This document shows positions 1-7,897 of a DNA stretch of 64,000 nt, one piece after another. The notes beneath the pieces are model-generated. The model did not search any database and was not told the origin of the DNA. It worked only from the letters and a program-made list of their open reading frames with translations. Every line of letters starts with the position of its first letter. Position 1 is the first letter of the stretch. Location of the stretch: the IMG/VR virus record IMGVR_UViG_3300047476_001057, positions 1 through 64,000 of that record, one strand, 5' to 3'. The position numbers were made by a program, and so were the translations under genes. The stretch comes from a virus.

Positions 1-101
1 CCATCTACGTTTTTACGAACTTCCCAGAGATTACCATCGTTGCCTACTTTTTGATAGCCCACTGTAAATAAAGTGGCACTTTCTGTGGGAGATGGTCTCA
101 T
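1..101 (-). CDS. Hypothetical protein, N-terminal fragment (runs off window)
   Basis: Reading leftward from the ATG at 101 gives 33 codons, beginning MRPSPTESATLFTV, before the window edge. The start lies 1 bp after the TGA of the preceding gene (103-507), a typical coupled arrangement in this operon. The visible part has no recognisable domain. It is called because of its spacing and open frame. Product unknown. Confidence 0.55.
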   Translation of the reverse strand, partial: MRPSPTESATLFTVGYQKVGNDGNLWEVRKNVD

Positions 102-102
102 A

Positions 103-507
103 TCAGAGGTTTGCGAAGGCTGAGAAGGAGTCTGCATCTGATGTTTCTGCAACTCTTTCTGTAACAGTTGAGTTACTGATCTCAGGTAGTTCGTTTGTTG
201 TTCCGGATTCTCTTTTATCAGAGTCAGATACGCTTGCCAAAGACTCTCCATGTCGTGGTTCACTAACGGTACTGGTGGTTGTTCTGGTTTCATCCTTTGT
301 GTCATCTATGATTACAAAAATTCTAGCGGTGGTCTCCAGGTCTTTCAGAGCTGGGTGTTTACGGATAGTCTGAATCTGTACATCAGATGCTTGGTACTTT
401 TCCTGGATAGAACCAAAACCCAGATCATCTTTCTTAAGCCATGTGTAACCGTTGTCTAGGAGTTCTTTGATAGCCGATACGCCAAGCTGTACTTTTTCTA
501 CTGCCAT
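103..507 (-). CDS. Hypothetical protein (134 aa)
   Basis: I chose the ATG at 507 (MAVEKVQLGVSAI) over an in-frame ATG at 567, because the latter would lie inside the upstream glycosylase gene while 507 follows its stop by 19 bp with an A-rich leader. The first 75 residues look folded. They alternate helical and basic segments and contain an RIFVIIDD strand. The last 60 residues are rich in Ser, Thr, Glu and Asp and are probably disordered. No family is recognised. It is co-oriented with the glycosylase and may be expressed with it. Confidence 0.6.
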   Translation of the reverse strand: MAVEKVQLGVSAIKELLDNGYTWLKKDDLGFGSIQEKYQASDVQIQTIRKHPALKDLETTARIFVIIDDTKDETRTTTSTVSEPRHGESLASVSDSDKRESGTTNELPEISNSTVTERVAETSDADSFSAFANL

Positions 508-526
508 GTTCCTTTGTTTTTGTGTA

Positions 527-1243
527 TTACCACGTGATTTTAAATTGAGGCCCGTTGTTTTGTTCAATTATTCTGTTAGCCTCGTTAAACAGATTGTTAC
601 AGTCCCACTGCGTTTTAGTGTAAGCAGCTGATGCGGGATGAGATGCCTTTAGTATATAGTGACTCTGTGTAATACAGCTTTCCAGTTCCTGAGCTTTTTG
701 GCCAAGCAGGACGAATATTAGCCCGGAGTTAGTGAAACTCAGCATGTCTATTACATACATGATGAAGTCATGCCAGATATCATAATGGGATCCTACCTTG
801 TCTACCTGGCAAGTGAGTGCTTTGTTCAGCATGAGCACTCCCTGGTTAGCCCAGCGTGTGAGATCTGGATCATGATCTACTATCTCACCCGGGTATACCG
901 TCTTATTGATAGCACTAAAGATCTGGTCTAAACTAGGCTGCACCTTACCGGTGTTACCACATGAAAAGGCAATCCCGTCTGCTACGCCCAGGTATGGATA
1001 TGGATCCTGTCCAATGATCACTACTTTAAGCTGGTCTACAGGACACTCTTCAAAAGCTCTAAACACTTGTTTAAGTGGAGGAGTAAACCGTTTACCGGAT
1101 TCTCTTTCATTGTACAAGACTTCCAAGATTTCTGTAAAATGTGTACTGTTTATAAAAGATCTTAGCTTAAGAGCCCAGCCGGATGGCTTCAGTCTTTCTA
1201 TAAGTTTTTCCTTAATTTCTTTAAGGTCTACAGTTTGTGTCAT
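527..1243 (-). CDS. ung: Uracil-DNA glycosylase (family 1)
   Basis: This 238-aa protein removes uracil from DNA by hydrolysing the N-glycosidic bond, the first step of base-excision repair. The family-1 water-activating loop GQDPYP lies at residues 78-83, with Asp80 as the catalytic base. It is followed by the uracil-binding GIAFS segment (about 90-94). The C-terminal DNA-intercalation motif is SHPASAA, near residue 200. Length is normal for the family (about 220-230 aa). The gene begins a leftward unit and is divergent from the small plus-strand gene at 1281. UDG genes are recurrent in crAss-like phages. No dUTPase or uracil-DNA modification gene is visible in this window, so repair or protection of the phage genome is the simplest role. 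Confidence 0.95.
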   Translation of the reverse strand: MTQTVDLKEIKEKLIERLKPSGWALKLRSFINSTHFTEILEVLYNERESGKRFTPPLKQVFRAFEECPVDQLKVVIIGQDPYPYLGVADGIAFSCGNTGKVQPSLDQIFSAINKTVYPGEIVDHDPDLTRWANQGVLMLNKALTCQVDKVGSHYDIWHDFIMYVIDMLSFTNSGLIFVLLGQKAQELESCITQSHYILKASHPASAAYTKTQWDCNNLFNEANRIIEQNNGPQFKITW

Positions 1244-1280
1244 AAAAGTTCTCTATTTTTGTAGGATAACATTATACCCT

Positions 1281-1574
1281 ATGGCTAATACAGTTACTAT
1301 GATGAAAAAGGATGCTGTCATCAACATCCAAATTGGTACTGGCTTTTTGCAAAGAATGCAACAAGTAGTTGCAGGTCTTGCTTCTGAGCATACTGAGGAA
1401 GAACTTGATGCTTTTCACGAACTTGTAAAAAAAGGTCAAACCGAATTTTCTGAAGAGTGGATGGATCACCTTTTTATACTTTCTGCTTTTGTTCACCTTG
1501 TTGAAAAAGAAGCTATAAGTCAAGGTGCTACTTTTGAAAAAGAAGTTGATACTCCTAGTACAGAAGAAAATTAA
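1281..1574 (+). CDS. Small conserved-looking phage protein (97 aa) on the opposite strand
   Basis: This is the only convincing plus-strand gene inside the leftward arm. The 97-aa product is acidic and mostly helical, with an N-terminal strand VINIQIGTGF and then amphipathic helices (EEELDAFHELVKKG, EEWMDHLFILSAF). The amino-acid pattern is protein-like. The antisense frame is Phe/Lys-rich and reads as a shadow, which decides the strand. It starts 37 bp from the UDG start in a divergent promoter region. Its end overlaps the convergent gene 1555-1950 by 20 bp. The fold resembles small helical accessory proteins of Bacteroidota phages, but I cannot name a function. Confidence 0.7.
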   Translation: MANTVTMMKKDAVINIQIGTGFLQRMQQVVAGLASEHTEEELDAFHELVKKGQTEFSEEWMDHLFILSAFVHLVEKEAISQGATFEKEVDTPSTEEN

Positions 1575-1950
1575 CCTGTTCACCGATTTCTTGTGCTGCT
1601 TGTATAGCTAAGGAAAGTTCTTCTTTGGAACATTCTCCAAAGCTTTTAGCAAGAAAGTATTCTTTTCCTGCTACTTCCCTTGCTATACATAAGCCAGCTT
1701 TATCTTTTACAAGAATCTTCATGTTTTCTACAGTTTCACCAGTATGCATAGCCAGTTGACGTATGATTACGTGTAATTTAGCTAGCTGAGGAAGTGTGCC
1801 ATCTTCGTGTTGTATTTCATAGAAACACTCCACTATACTACCCTCTGGTATTTTACTGATATACAGTTCCATCTGTTTAGACTGAGCACTGCTTATCTGT
1901 TGTAAAACACCATTGCGTTTGACATACTTACCTGTAAAGTGATGTGTCAT
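1555..1950 (-). CDS. Hypothetical protein (131 aa), NinB-like by layout only
   Basis: The 131-aa product is basic at its N-terminus and carries a central helical segment (LPQLAKLHVIIRQLAMHTG). That segment recalls small phage recombination/DNA-binding proteins of the NinB kind, but the resemblance is weak. Its start lies within the last 23 bp of the helicase gene (1928-3058), so the two are translationally coupled, which favours a DNA-transaction role. Its 3' end overlaps the opposing gene at 1281-1574 by 20 bp. Confidence 0.65.
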   Translation of the reverse strand: MTHHFTGKYVKRNGVLQQISSAQSKQMELYISKIPEGSIVECFYEIQHEDGTLPQLAKLHVIIRQLAMHTGETVENMKILVKDKAGLCIAREVAGKEYFLAKSFGECSKEELSLAIQAAQEIGEQVNFLLY

Positions 1951-3058
1951 GTTTTTCAGTGTTTACTTCATGATATTTGATTTTCTCGGGGTCCAAATCT
2001 TTCAGAGCTTCATTTACCCACCGTTCATCCACTGTATCTTTGTAACATAATATATGTACAATAGCAGTTTCAGTTGGGTTTAACCTGAGCAATCTACCTA
2101 TACGCTGGTTGGATTTTCTTTCATTACCATATGCATGCATAATGATACCAGCTCTTAAGTTTGGAATGTTTATACCCTCGTTAAGTTGAAGAACACAAGA
2201 AAGCTCATTGATCTCTCCTGTTTTAAACTTAGCAAGGTTCTCATCTGCATCAGGGTTTTCTGAATGCACAGAATATTTACATATCCTGTCTGCCTGTGCT
2301 TGGGTGTTGCAGAAAACAATACATTTGTCTTCTATCTCATCAAGCAGATACTTTGCATACTTTTCTTTGGTTTGGAAATCCATCATAGTCCTCATCCTCA
2401 TTACAGATGATATCTGTTCTTGCTTTTTAGACTGTGCCTCCATAATACGCCTGGTCCAGTATTCATAACTTTTCTGCTCAGAAGTATAAAACGTACCGTT
2501 TTTACCTTTTACAGGAAGTGTGTTACTTTTACCAATAGGCATTTTATGCACTATGATCCTATAATCATTTAAGATGTGATCATCAACAGCATTGTCAGTA
2601 ATATATTTATACAGTATAGGACAGTACATTTGTACCATCTCTCCTTTTTCTGAACGCTGATATCTCGGAGGCGTACCGGTGAGTCCCAGTATTTTTCCTG
2701 CATATACAGCTAGAAAAGTATGATGTCCATACAGTAAGCTGTGACACTCGTCTAGAACTACTACATCATATTCATGAGGATTGTACTTGTTTAGGGACAG
2801 ATAAGTTGTAAAGTCTGTTCTTTGCAGCATTGCCGGATCTATACCAAACCTCACTGCATCATCTTTCCAAGATTCAAAGATGCTAAGCTTTGGAGCAACA
2901 ACGAGAGCCCTCTTAAAAGGACCCTCGTTGTAGTAATGCTCCAAGTATCTGAGCCCAATAAGAGTTTTACCAACACCCATAGAAATGCCCAGACCGCAAC
3001 GTTTTTGTTTGATTGCAACCTGCAGGGCTTCCTGCTGGATTTGGTCTCTTTTAGTCAT
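1928..3058 (-). CDS. Superfamily 2 DNA helicase/translocase
   Basis: This is a 376-aa ATP-dependent SF2 enzyme that would translocate on or unwind nucleic acid during replication or recombination. Visible motifs are Walker A GVGKT (28-32), motif Ia VVAPKLS (about 53-60), a DEAH-box variant DECH (103-106) and motif III TGTP (127-130). In the second RecA-like lobe are KCIVFCNTQAQA, LNEGINIPNLRAGI and motif VI QRIGRLLRL, which carries the arginine fingers. Length is compact, with no large accessory domains. It overlaps both neighbours (1 bp upstream, 23 bp downstream), so it is one operon with them. SNF2/SF2 helicases of this size are standard in crAss-like phages. Confidence 0.92.
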   Translation of the reverse strand: MTKRDQIQQEALQVAIKQKRCGLGISMGVGKTLIGLRYLEHYYNEGPFKRALVVAPKLSIFESWKDDAVRFGIDPAMLQRTDFTTYLSLNKYNPHEYDVVVLDECHSLLYGHHTFLAVYAGKILGLTGTPPRYQRSEKGEMVQMYCPILYKYITDNAVDDHILNDYRIIVHKMPIGKSNTLPVKGKNGTFYTSEQKSYEYWTRRIMEAQSKKQEQISSVMRMRTMMDFQTKEKYAKYLLDEIEDKCIVFCNTQAQADRICKYSVHSENPDADENLAKFKTGEINELSCVLQLNEGINIPNLRAGIIMHAYGNERKSNQRIGRLLRLNPTETAIVHILCYKDTVDERWVNEALKDLDPEKIKYHEVNTEKHDTSLYR

Positions 3059-3309
3059 TAGTCAAATACTCTTTGTACTGTGTTATCAAATGGATTGAAC
3101 TCCACCTGGTTATACGATCTGTAATCACCAGGAGCAAACACCATACGATCATGCTCATCATGGGTGAGTATACCCATACTGTTGAGCATGAAGCTGATGC
3201 TGTTGTCTGTTTGTTCAAACTCAATGTCTGATTTGGACTCCAGGATGTGTTTGTGTCCTACGATCTCACCCTCTCCGAGGACGATACGTCTTGCTTTCTT
3301 TTTTTCCAT
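3058..3309 (-). CDS. Small conserved-looking protein (83 aa)
   Basis: The 83-aa product starts with a basic patch (MEKKKARRIVLGEGEIVGHKH) and then alternates short strands, ending DYRSYNQVEFNPF. The Gly-His-x-His element followed by an acidic strand and a late 'PGDY' turn suggests a compact beta fold. Similar small proteins occur in diverse phages with no agreed function. Its stop codon overlaps the ATG of the helicase by 1 bp, so it is probably co-translated with it. Confidence 0.7.
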   Translation of the reverse strand: MEKKKARRIVLGEGEIVGHKHILESKSDIEFEQTDNSISFMLNSMGILTHDEHDRMVFAPGDYRSYNQVEFNPFDNTVQRVFD

Positions 3310-3314
3310 GTGTT

Positions 3315-4052
3315 TTAGGTTTCTGAATACATTAATGATAAATACTGTTCTTTGCTGAGATGGTAGTCCATACTTTTAATGGTAGACTGCTCACCTCTTT
3401 TAACCACGATAATATCACCCTGGCGATAGATGCGTTCAGGATTTTCTATATCTATACGTATAGTCCATGCAATAGCCTTAATGGCATCATACTTAGTGTT
3501 TTCATCACGTGCCCACCAACCGTTAGCATCTGAAGCTGCTTCCAGGGGTACATATAACCAATACTCTCTACTGGTGGTAGTACACCAGCATCTTACTGCA
3601 TACACCGGTCTAGGTTTACTGCCCCAACGGTCCGTTACAAAAAGCTTTTCACCAGGCATTTCATAAAGTTCATATACATCTTCAAACTCATACTCGTAAG
3701 GATCGTTGTTGCTGTCCCAGCGGGTACGTTTTTTCTTGATGGTCTGCTTGTCAAGCAGTGTAGGATCAAGTTGCTTGAACAACTTTTCTACACCAATAGC
3801 ATCAAAGTAAACCCTACGGTCTTCTGTATTTTCTTGCTTAAGAGCTTCTTCTACAGTGACCAGGATGATACTGTCCCACATTTCTTTTACAAAGTCCCTG
3901 AAGTCATGAAGACTTTCATGTGGGGTGACGTCTCTTTCAAAGTCACGGAAGTCTGTTTCATATTTAGTCTTCCATAAACGAAGAGCAGTGGAGAGGTCAT
4001 ACCCCTCCCTGCCATTTACTATATACTGTTGCTTGCTGTAATCAATACTCAT
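3315..4052 (-). CDS. Hypothetical protein (245 aa)
   Basis: The 245-aa protein has an acidic helical N-terminal half. The C-terminal half is richer in strands and aromatic residues (YAVRCWCTTTSREYWLYVP, then GWWARD). A short basic linker (KKKRTRW) lies near residue 107. I see no catalytic motif and do not recognise the family. It lies 5 bp from the next gene and overlaps the upstream gene by 11 bp, so it belongs to the long leftward operon of small DNA-metabolism and unknown genes. Confidence 0.75.
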   Translation of the reverse strand: MSIDYSKQQYIVNGREGYDLSTALRLWKTKYETDFRDFERDVTPHESLHDFRDFVKEMWDSIILVTVEEALKQENTEDRRVYFDAIGVEKLFKQLDPTLLDKQTIKKKRTRWDSNNDPYEYEFEDVYELYEMPGEKLFVTDRWGSKPRPVYAVRCWCTTTSREYWLYVPLEAASDANGWWARDENTKYDAIKAIAWTIRIDIENPERIYRQGDIIVVKRGEQSTIKSMDYHLSKEQYLSLMYSET

Positions 4053-4734
4053 CTTCTTGTGTTATAAGTTCTAAATAGATGTCTTTATCATGTGAGCTGT
4101 ATGTACCAATAGAGAGTTCTGTAATAAACGCTACTAGGTTATCATCTTCTTCTTTGAACTCAATACGGTTGATACGATCATTTTGCCACACATTGCGGTA
4201 TTCTGTAGCATTAGGAAGTTTTTGATAGGAAGCAATAGCTTCTTCCACCTGTTCTCCCAGACTTTCTTTAATCTGTTCTGCCACAGCTGTGTGTGTATAA
4301 GTGAGAAAACCATTGCGGAGGATAAAAGCTATGTCTATGATAGGCTCGTCCTGCTCAATGTTGTATTCTATAGCGTCAAACCAAAGATTCTTAGGGACCG
4401 TGATCTTGATAGAACACTCATAATTGTAGGTCTCATCTTCACTGTAATAGTCTGTACCCACAAATGCTTTTTCATTAACATTATAAACAGCTTCACCGCT
4501 TGCTTGAAACTCACCAGCCCAGGATCCATAATCCAACTGGTCATACATCCTGTCTATAAGATTAGAAATCACATCGGTTTCTGCACTATCTGTTACTTGT
4601 TCACCGTCTATTTTAAAATACACCCAACCAGAGTCACCACCACCTTCCCAGGCTATTGATAACTCATGTCCTTTCTCCACCATGTCGTCACACCAACTAA
4701 TCAAATCTTGGGTTGCTACTAACTTTGTTGTCAT
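4042..4734 (-). CDS. Hypothetical acidic protein (230 aa)
   Basis: The 230-aa product is strongly acidic. It is strand-rich, with Gly/Trp turns (AWEGGGDSGWVYFKIDG) and two later acidic beta-like segments. No signal peptide, membrane segment or catalytic motif is visible. It overlaps both neighbours (11 bp downstream, 38 bp upstream), which supports it as a genuine operon member. The highly acidic composition could fit a DNA-mimic or a structural accessory role, but that is speculation. Confidence 0.72.
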   Translation of the reverse strand: MTTKLVATQDLISWCDDMVEKGHELSIAWEGGGDSGWVYFKIDGEQVTDSAETDVISNLIDRMYDQLDYGSWAGEFQASGEAVYNVNEKAFVGTDYYSEDETYNYECSIKITVPKNLWFDAIEYNIEQDEPIIDIAFILRNGFLTYTHTAVAEQIKESLGEQVEEAIASYQKLPNATEYRNVWQNDRINRIEFKEEDDNLVAFITELSIGTYSSHDKDIYLELITQEDEY

Positions 4735-5125
4735 CTTCTAAAGTTTTTTCTGTTACGTAATCAAGTTTCTTTTCTGCTATTTCCTTAAGCAGTTTTCTAC
4801 CTTCTCCTGGTTTAAACATCCAACCTTCTACGGTCATGTTGTCCAGGTATTGTTTTATAGTGGGGATAAACCCTATATCTTCTTTGATATGCTGCTCACC
4901 AATAAAGCGGACAGGAACATTCTTCCCGTCTGAGTTAGTGATAACAGTTCCAAAGATTTGCTCACACCAGAAGATGCCTTCTGCATGGTGTCTGAGTGCA
5001 CGGTGTCTCATGTCTGGATAATGAGCTTTAGTTTCATCAAACCAGTCATGGATCTTTATATAATCTTCCCACTTACCTCCGTATGTTTTAGCAGAGGACA
5101 GTGCATGATGATACGGGTGGCTCAT
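4697..5125 (-). CDS. DUF6915-like protein (142 aa)
   Basis: The N-terminal two thirds match the pattern I know for the DUF6915 family: an HPYHHALSSAKTYGG start, then IHDWFDETKAHYPD, then RHRALRHHAEGIFWCE. The histidine-rich helices could bind metal. The function of the family is unknown. It occurs sporadically in bacteria and phages. The gene overlaps its downstream neighbour by 38 bp and starts 1 bp after the small membrane-protein gene. The family assignment is from memory of the motif pattern; a profile search would settle it. Confidence 0.75.
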   Translation of the reverse strand: MSHPYHHALSSAKTYGGKWEDYIKIHDWFDETKAHYPDMRHRALRHHAEGIFWCEQIFGTVITNSDGKNVPVRFIGEQHIKEDIGFIPTIKQYLDNMTVEGWMFKPGEGRKLLKEIAEKKLDYVTEKTLEDDNKVSSNPRFD

Positions 5126-5126
5126 G

Positions 5127-5330
5127 CTAGAGTTGATTTTTAGTGAACTTATTTACTAGGTATTCCTTGATCCATACACCCAGAATGATCAGCCATGTAA
5201 TAGCTGCCAGTGGCCAGGCAAGGAACCATACCATAGGTAATAAGTAATCACCATCTGTTTCCAGTTTTCTAACAAAAGAGTTTATGAGCCAATATATTAG
5301 CCCAATGAGTAAATAAATAGGTAAGATCAT
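5127..5330 (-). CDS. Small membrane protein (67 aa)
   Basis: The 67-aa product has two hydrophobic stretches, residues about 1-17 (MILPIYLLIGLIYWLIN) and about 30-52 (LLPMVWFLAWPLAAITWLII). They are separated by a charged loop, with a basic C-terminal tail. It is a two-span inner-membrane protein. The topology would suit a holin or a superinfection-exclusion factor, but no lysis genes lie nearby and the position inside a replication operon argues against a holin. Confidence 0.65.
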   Translation of the reverse strand: MILPIYLLIGLIYWLINSFVRKLETDGDYLLPMVWFLAWPLAAITWLIILGVWIKEYLVNKFTKNQL

Positions 5331-5722
5331 TCTTGTTCTTTTAATCTGTTTTCTGAAAATCCCAGTTCTTTAGCTTCAGCTGGGTTGAGTTCTATCCAAG
5401 TATGACAATTACGACACACTGCTAACCACGTGGAAATCTTAAGATGATTTTCTCCACGACCTGCTTTATGATGTACATCGGTTGCATCTTTTGTACACCC
5501 AACCAGTCTTGCTTGACAGATTGGATGTACAATAAGAAATGCAGCACGTTTTTTACCATACTCATCCAGAGTTTCTCTCATCTTTTTAGAAATAGGAGAA
5601 ACTTTTTTAGGTGGGTCTAGTTTATACCAGCAGTCTTTACAATACTTTTCTTTACCATGGGATTTCCATATGTGCTTAAGTTCTTTGCACCCTGCACATT
5701 GTTTGAGTTTAGCTTGTATCAT
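5327..5722 (-). CDS. HNH endonuclease / NinG-like zinc protein
   Basis: The 131-aa protein has an N-terminal zinc knuckle (CAGC at about 8-12 and CKDC near 33) and a C-terminal HNH-type core. The core comprises QARLVGC, ATDVHHKAGR (catalytic DVHH), WLAVCRNCHTWIE (CxxC) and the final His. This arrangement is shared by phage NinG/Rap-like and small HNH nucleases, which cut branched DNA or make nicks. It overlaps its neighbours by 4 bp on each side, as expected in a DNA-metabolism operon. Recombination or packaging nicking is the likely role; the specific substrate cannot be told. Confidence 0.8.
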   Translation of the reverse strand: MIQAKLKQCAGCKELKHIWKSHGKEKYCKDCWYKLDPPKKVSPISKKMRETLDEYGKKRAAFLIVHPICQARLVGCTKDATDVHHKAGRGENHLKISTWLAVCRNCHTWIELNPAEAKELGFSENRLKEQE

Positions 5723-6240
5723 GCTAGCTGAAAGAAGTTTTTAGGTAGCAGGTTTTCCTCTATGAGTTTAGAAGCTACATCCTGTTGACTTAGACCAAGT
5801 TCTTTGAAAGTGTGTGATTCTTTACTATCACGGTCATAGCCTTTTGTGTCTACCAATATTTTAGTAATAGGAGAGTTTGGGAACAGTGTTAAAAGAATAG
5901 AGTCAACTCTGTTATAGACAATTTCTTGTTTCCAACGATTAAGTATTCTCTGAGTTTTGGCATATTTAGCAAGAACACGAGCTTTTTGAAACTTAGGCAT
6001 AACTTTTACATCTTCTACAGAGTAATAGCCAAGTCCATATACAGTTTCTGCATATAGTTTTTGTTGGATCTTATTAAATGCCGGTTTTTCAAGTTCTTGG
6101 TAACGTGTACGCCCCTGAATCTGAAGTTCTTCTACTTGAAGATTTTCATAAGCTAAAAACTTATGTTTGTTAGCATCTCTAAAGGAGATAATTATACCTT
6201 TAGAGTTAGCAGATGCTGTTTTGTGAGGGTTGATACGCAT
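5719..6240 (-). CDS. Hypothetical basic protein (173 aa)
   Basis: The 173-aa product is basic and largely helical, with a lysine/arginine-rich middle (RVLAKYAKTQRILNRWKQ). It ends in an aromatic tail. It overlaps the HNH gene by 4 bp, so the two are probably translated together and may act together on DNA. No catalytic motif is recognised. It is the last gene before the terminator at about 6300 on the upstream side, so it begins a new leftward unit. Confidence 0.7.
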   Translation of the reverse strand: MRINPHKTASANSKGIIISFRDANKHKFLAYENLQVEELQIQGRTRYQELEKPAFNKIQQKLYAETVYGLGYYSVEDVKVMPKFQKARVLAKYAKTQRILNRWKQEIVYNRVDSILLTLFPNSPITKILVDTKGYDRDSKESHTFKELGLSQQDVASKLIEENLLPKNFFQLA

Positions 6241-6299
6241 AGGTCTACATTTAGAAGGTTAAAGTTAGAGAACTTGCTACAGTTCTCCAAATAGTCTAC

Positions 6300-6332
6300 A
6301 AAAAAAAGACCCCAGCCTAAGCCAGGGTCTTT
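6300..6332 (-). terminator. Rho-independent terminator after 6349-6825
   Basis: Read on the minus strand, GACCCTGGC and GCTGGGGTC form a 9-bp stem (one G-T pair) around a 4-nt loop, followed by a run of at least seven T. It lies 17 bp after the stop of 6349-6825. Confidence 0.85.
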
Positions 6333-6348
6333 ATATAACTGTATAAGA

Positions 6349-6825
6349 TTAAAGGGTGGCCACTTCAGCATTATTTGCTGTAGTCATCCTGCTAATCACT
6401 TTAGAAGCAGCTAACACTTCACGGATTTCTTCCGTATTAGTGTGCATAATCAGTTCATCCTGAGCATTGTCATTGGATGAGTAGAATGTCTGACGATAGA
6501 TAGGTTGATCACCTACACGGCAGATAACACCGGTTTCACCTGCAACCTTAAGATCCCTGTCAGGGTTCTCAGGATTAAAGGGATTATGGCTTTCTACTAC
6601 AATGATTCTGCCTGGAAGTTCCTGGCCTTCTGTAAAGCCAGCTTCTACTAGGTCTTTTACAGTGCCTTTGATTAAAGCTGAACGCTTGGTGTTTCTTAAC
6701 CAACCATTTGCATTAATTACTGTACAACCTTGTTCTACACGGATATATCCGTACTCAGGGTTGTTCTGAGATACTCCAATAATGTTTCCATTCTGGTCTG
6801 CGGTGACTCTCACTTTAGTAGTCAT
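6349..6825 (-). CDS. Hypothetical protein, own transcription unit (158 aa)
   Basis: The 158-aa product begins MTTKVRVTADQNGNIIG and is strand-rich, with repeated Gly-containing turns (GVSQNNPEYGYIRVEQG) and an ELPGRIIVVES strand. The layout, an OB-like or beta-barrel-looking core with a flexible C-terminus, would suit a small abundant DNA-binding protein such as an SSB substitute. That is inference only. The gene is bracketed by strong terminators on both sides (6300-6332 and 6846-6881), so it is expressed as a single-gene unit. Comparable proteins seem frequent in crAss-like phages, without known function. Confidence 0.75.
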   Translation of the reverse strand: MTTKVRVTADQNGNIIGVSQNNPEYGYIRVEQGCTVINANGWLRNTKRSALIKGTVKDLVEAGFTEGQELPGRIIVVESHNPFNPENPDRDLKVAGETGVICRVGDQPIYRQTFYSSNDNAQDELIMHTNTEEIREVLAASKVISRMTTANNAEVATL

Positions 6826-6845
6826 ACTTTGTTGATTTACATATT

Positions 6846-6881
6846 AAAAAAAATACCCCAGCTGTATTTACAGCCAGGGTA
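6846..6881 (-). terminator. Rho-independent terminator after 6904-7164
   Basis: On the minus strand, TACCCTGGCTGTA pairs with TACAGCTGGGGTA around a very short AAA-type loop and is followed by eight T. It lies 22 bp downstream of the stop of 6904-7164. Confidence 0.85.
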
Positions 6882-6903
6882 ACACGTTATAGAAAACTGA
6901 GAA

Positions 6904-7164
6904 TTATTCTTCCTCAGGTTCAAAATCTAAGTCAGGATCAGATAGTTTTGTTTCTTCAGGTATATCAATCAAATCTTCTATTGCATCTATTGGATCAACT
7001 GATGAAGACTTATCTTTTTTGCTTAGTACGGATCCAAACCATGGGTTTTCTAAGACTTCTCCGTAATTATATGCAATAAGATATTCAAGTTCTTCATCAG
7101 ACATTTCCAGATACTGTTCAGTACTGATTTCTATTACCTTCCCATTAGGAAGTTGGTATAACAT
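6904..7164 (-). CDS. Small acidic protein (86 aa)
   Basis: The 86-aa product opens MLYQLPNGKVIEISTEQYLEM. It has a helical SDEELEYLIAYNYGE segment and an acidic disordered C-terminus of Asp/Glu/Pro. The N-terminal pattern (short hairpin followed by 'sdEEleyLi') is common in small phage proteins associated with replication operons. It has its own terminator. Function unknown. Confidence 0.7.
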   Translation of the reverse strand: MLYQLPNGKVIEISTEQYLEMSDEELEYLIAYNYGEVLENPWFGSVLSKKDKSSSVDPIDAIEDLIDIPEETKLSDPDLDFEPEEE

Positions 7165-7255
7165 AGGTAGTGGATATTCTTATTAGTATAAAAATAACAT
7201 CTACAATTAGTTATACAAAATATTCTAAGGTAAAGTCAGTATCATAGAGCTATAA

Positions 7256-7420
7256 CTATTTTTTACCCTGTCTGTTTATACCTGCTAACTTCTTTTTCCA
7301 GTAGGCGTTGGTTTTATTTATGTCTTCTTGTCTCTTGTCAAGCTTAGTTTTAAGTTCTGCAACTTCTTGTTCAAGTTGTTTTACTCTGGAGTTACTAAAA
7401 AGTTTTTTCAACCAATTCAT
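7256..7420 (-). CDS. Small coiled-coil protein (54 aa)
   Basis: I chose the ATG at 7420 (MNWLKKLFSNSRVKQL). An in-frame ATG at 7447 would fall inside the terminator of the upstream gene. The product has an amphipathic N-terminus and then a heptad-like helix (VKQLEQEVAELKTKLDKRQ). It ends in a basic tail. It could be a small scaffold or inhibitor, but no family is recognised. Confidence 0.5.
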   Translation of the reverse strand: MNWLKKLFSNSRVKQLEQEVAELKTKLDKRQEDINKTNAYWKKKLAGINRQGKK

Positions 7421-7432
7421 ATAGTTATAAAA

Positions 7433-7462
7433 TAAAAAAGGGACCACTATGAGCCCCTTTAG
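7433..7462 (-). terminator. Rho-independent terminator after 7484-7834
   Basis: On the minus strand AAAGGGG and TCCCTTT pair across a loop of about 10 nt and are followed by TTTTTATT. It is 22 bp beyond the stop of 7484-7834. Confidence 0.7.
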
Positions 7463-7483
7463 ATTAAGTAATAAAATATCAGA

Positions 7484-7834
7484 CTAAAAGTTAATCTCTA
7501 TGTGATCTTTAGAGATGTTTACATTTTTAGCCTTTCCGGATACCTGAACAGATACCCCATTTACAAGAAAATTCATTCCTGATTCTGCAGCAACCTGTAT
7601 TTCTTTTTTTGACTCTGCAACAGAGCTTACACTTTGTACATTTACAGAACCAGTAGGTCTTTTACCTCTTACGTCAGGAAACTTTAATCCTTCTTGTTTA
7701 AACCTGTTCTTGTAATTATGTACAGAAGAAATAGCAATATTAAAATGTTTAGCTATATCTTCTGGTGCAACACTGTTTTGAACCATCACCCTCATTTGCT
7801 GAATGTCATCCAATGATAGACGTTTGTTAGCCAT
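7484..7834 (-). CDS. Helix-turn-helix DNA-binding protein (116 aa)
   Basis: Residues about 5-45 form a Hin/homeodomain-like helix-turn-helix: SLDDIQQMRVMVQ, then VAPEDIAKHFNIAISSVHNY, with recognition helix SSVHNYKNRF. The C-terminal 50 residues are strand-rich and end VSKDH-type (NISKDHIEINF), perhaps an oligomerisation domain. The HTH is of the type found in resolvases and transposase adaptors. Here there is no catalytic domain, so a regulator or DNA-architectural role is likely. It lies next to the integrase and could regulate it. Confidence 0.8.
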   Translation of the reverse strand: MANKRLSLDDIQQMRVMVQNSVAPEDIAKHFNIAISSVHNYKNRFKQEGLKFPDVRGKRPTGSVNVQSVSSVAESKKEIQVAAESGMNFLVNGVSVQVSGKAKNVNISKDHIEINF

Positions 7835-7897
7835 AAACTATAGTTTAATGTACAATATTAATACATTTTCTATAGGATGACCGAGATTTAAGCGGTT

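Noticed and set aside
1272-1583. Minus-strand frame of 103 codons opposite 1281-1574
   Set aside because: Phe/Lys/Ser-rich, not protein-like; it is antisense to a better gene.
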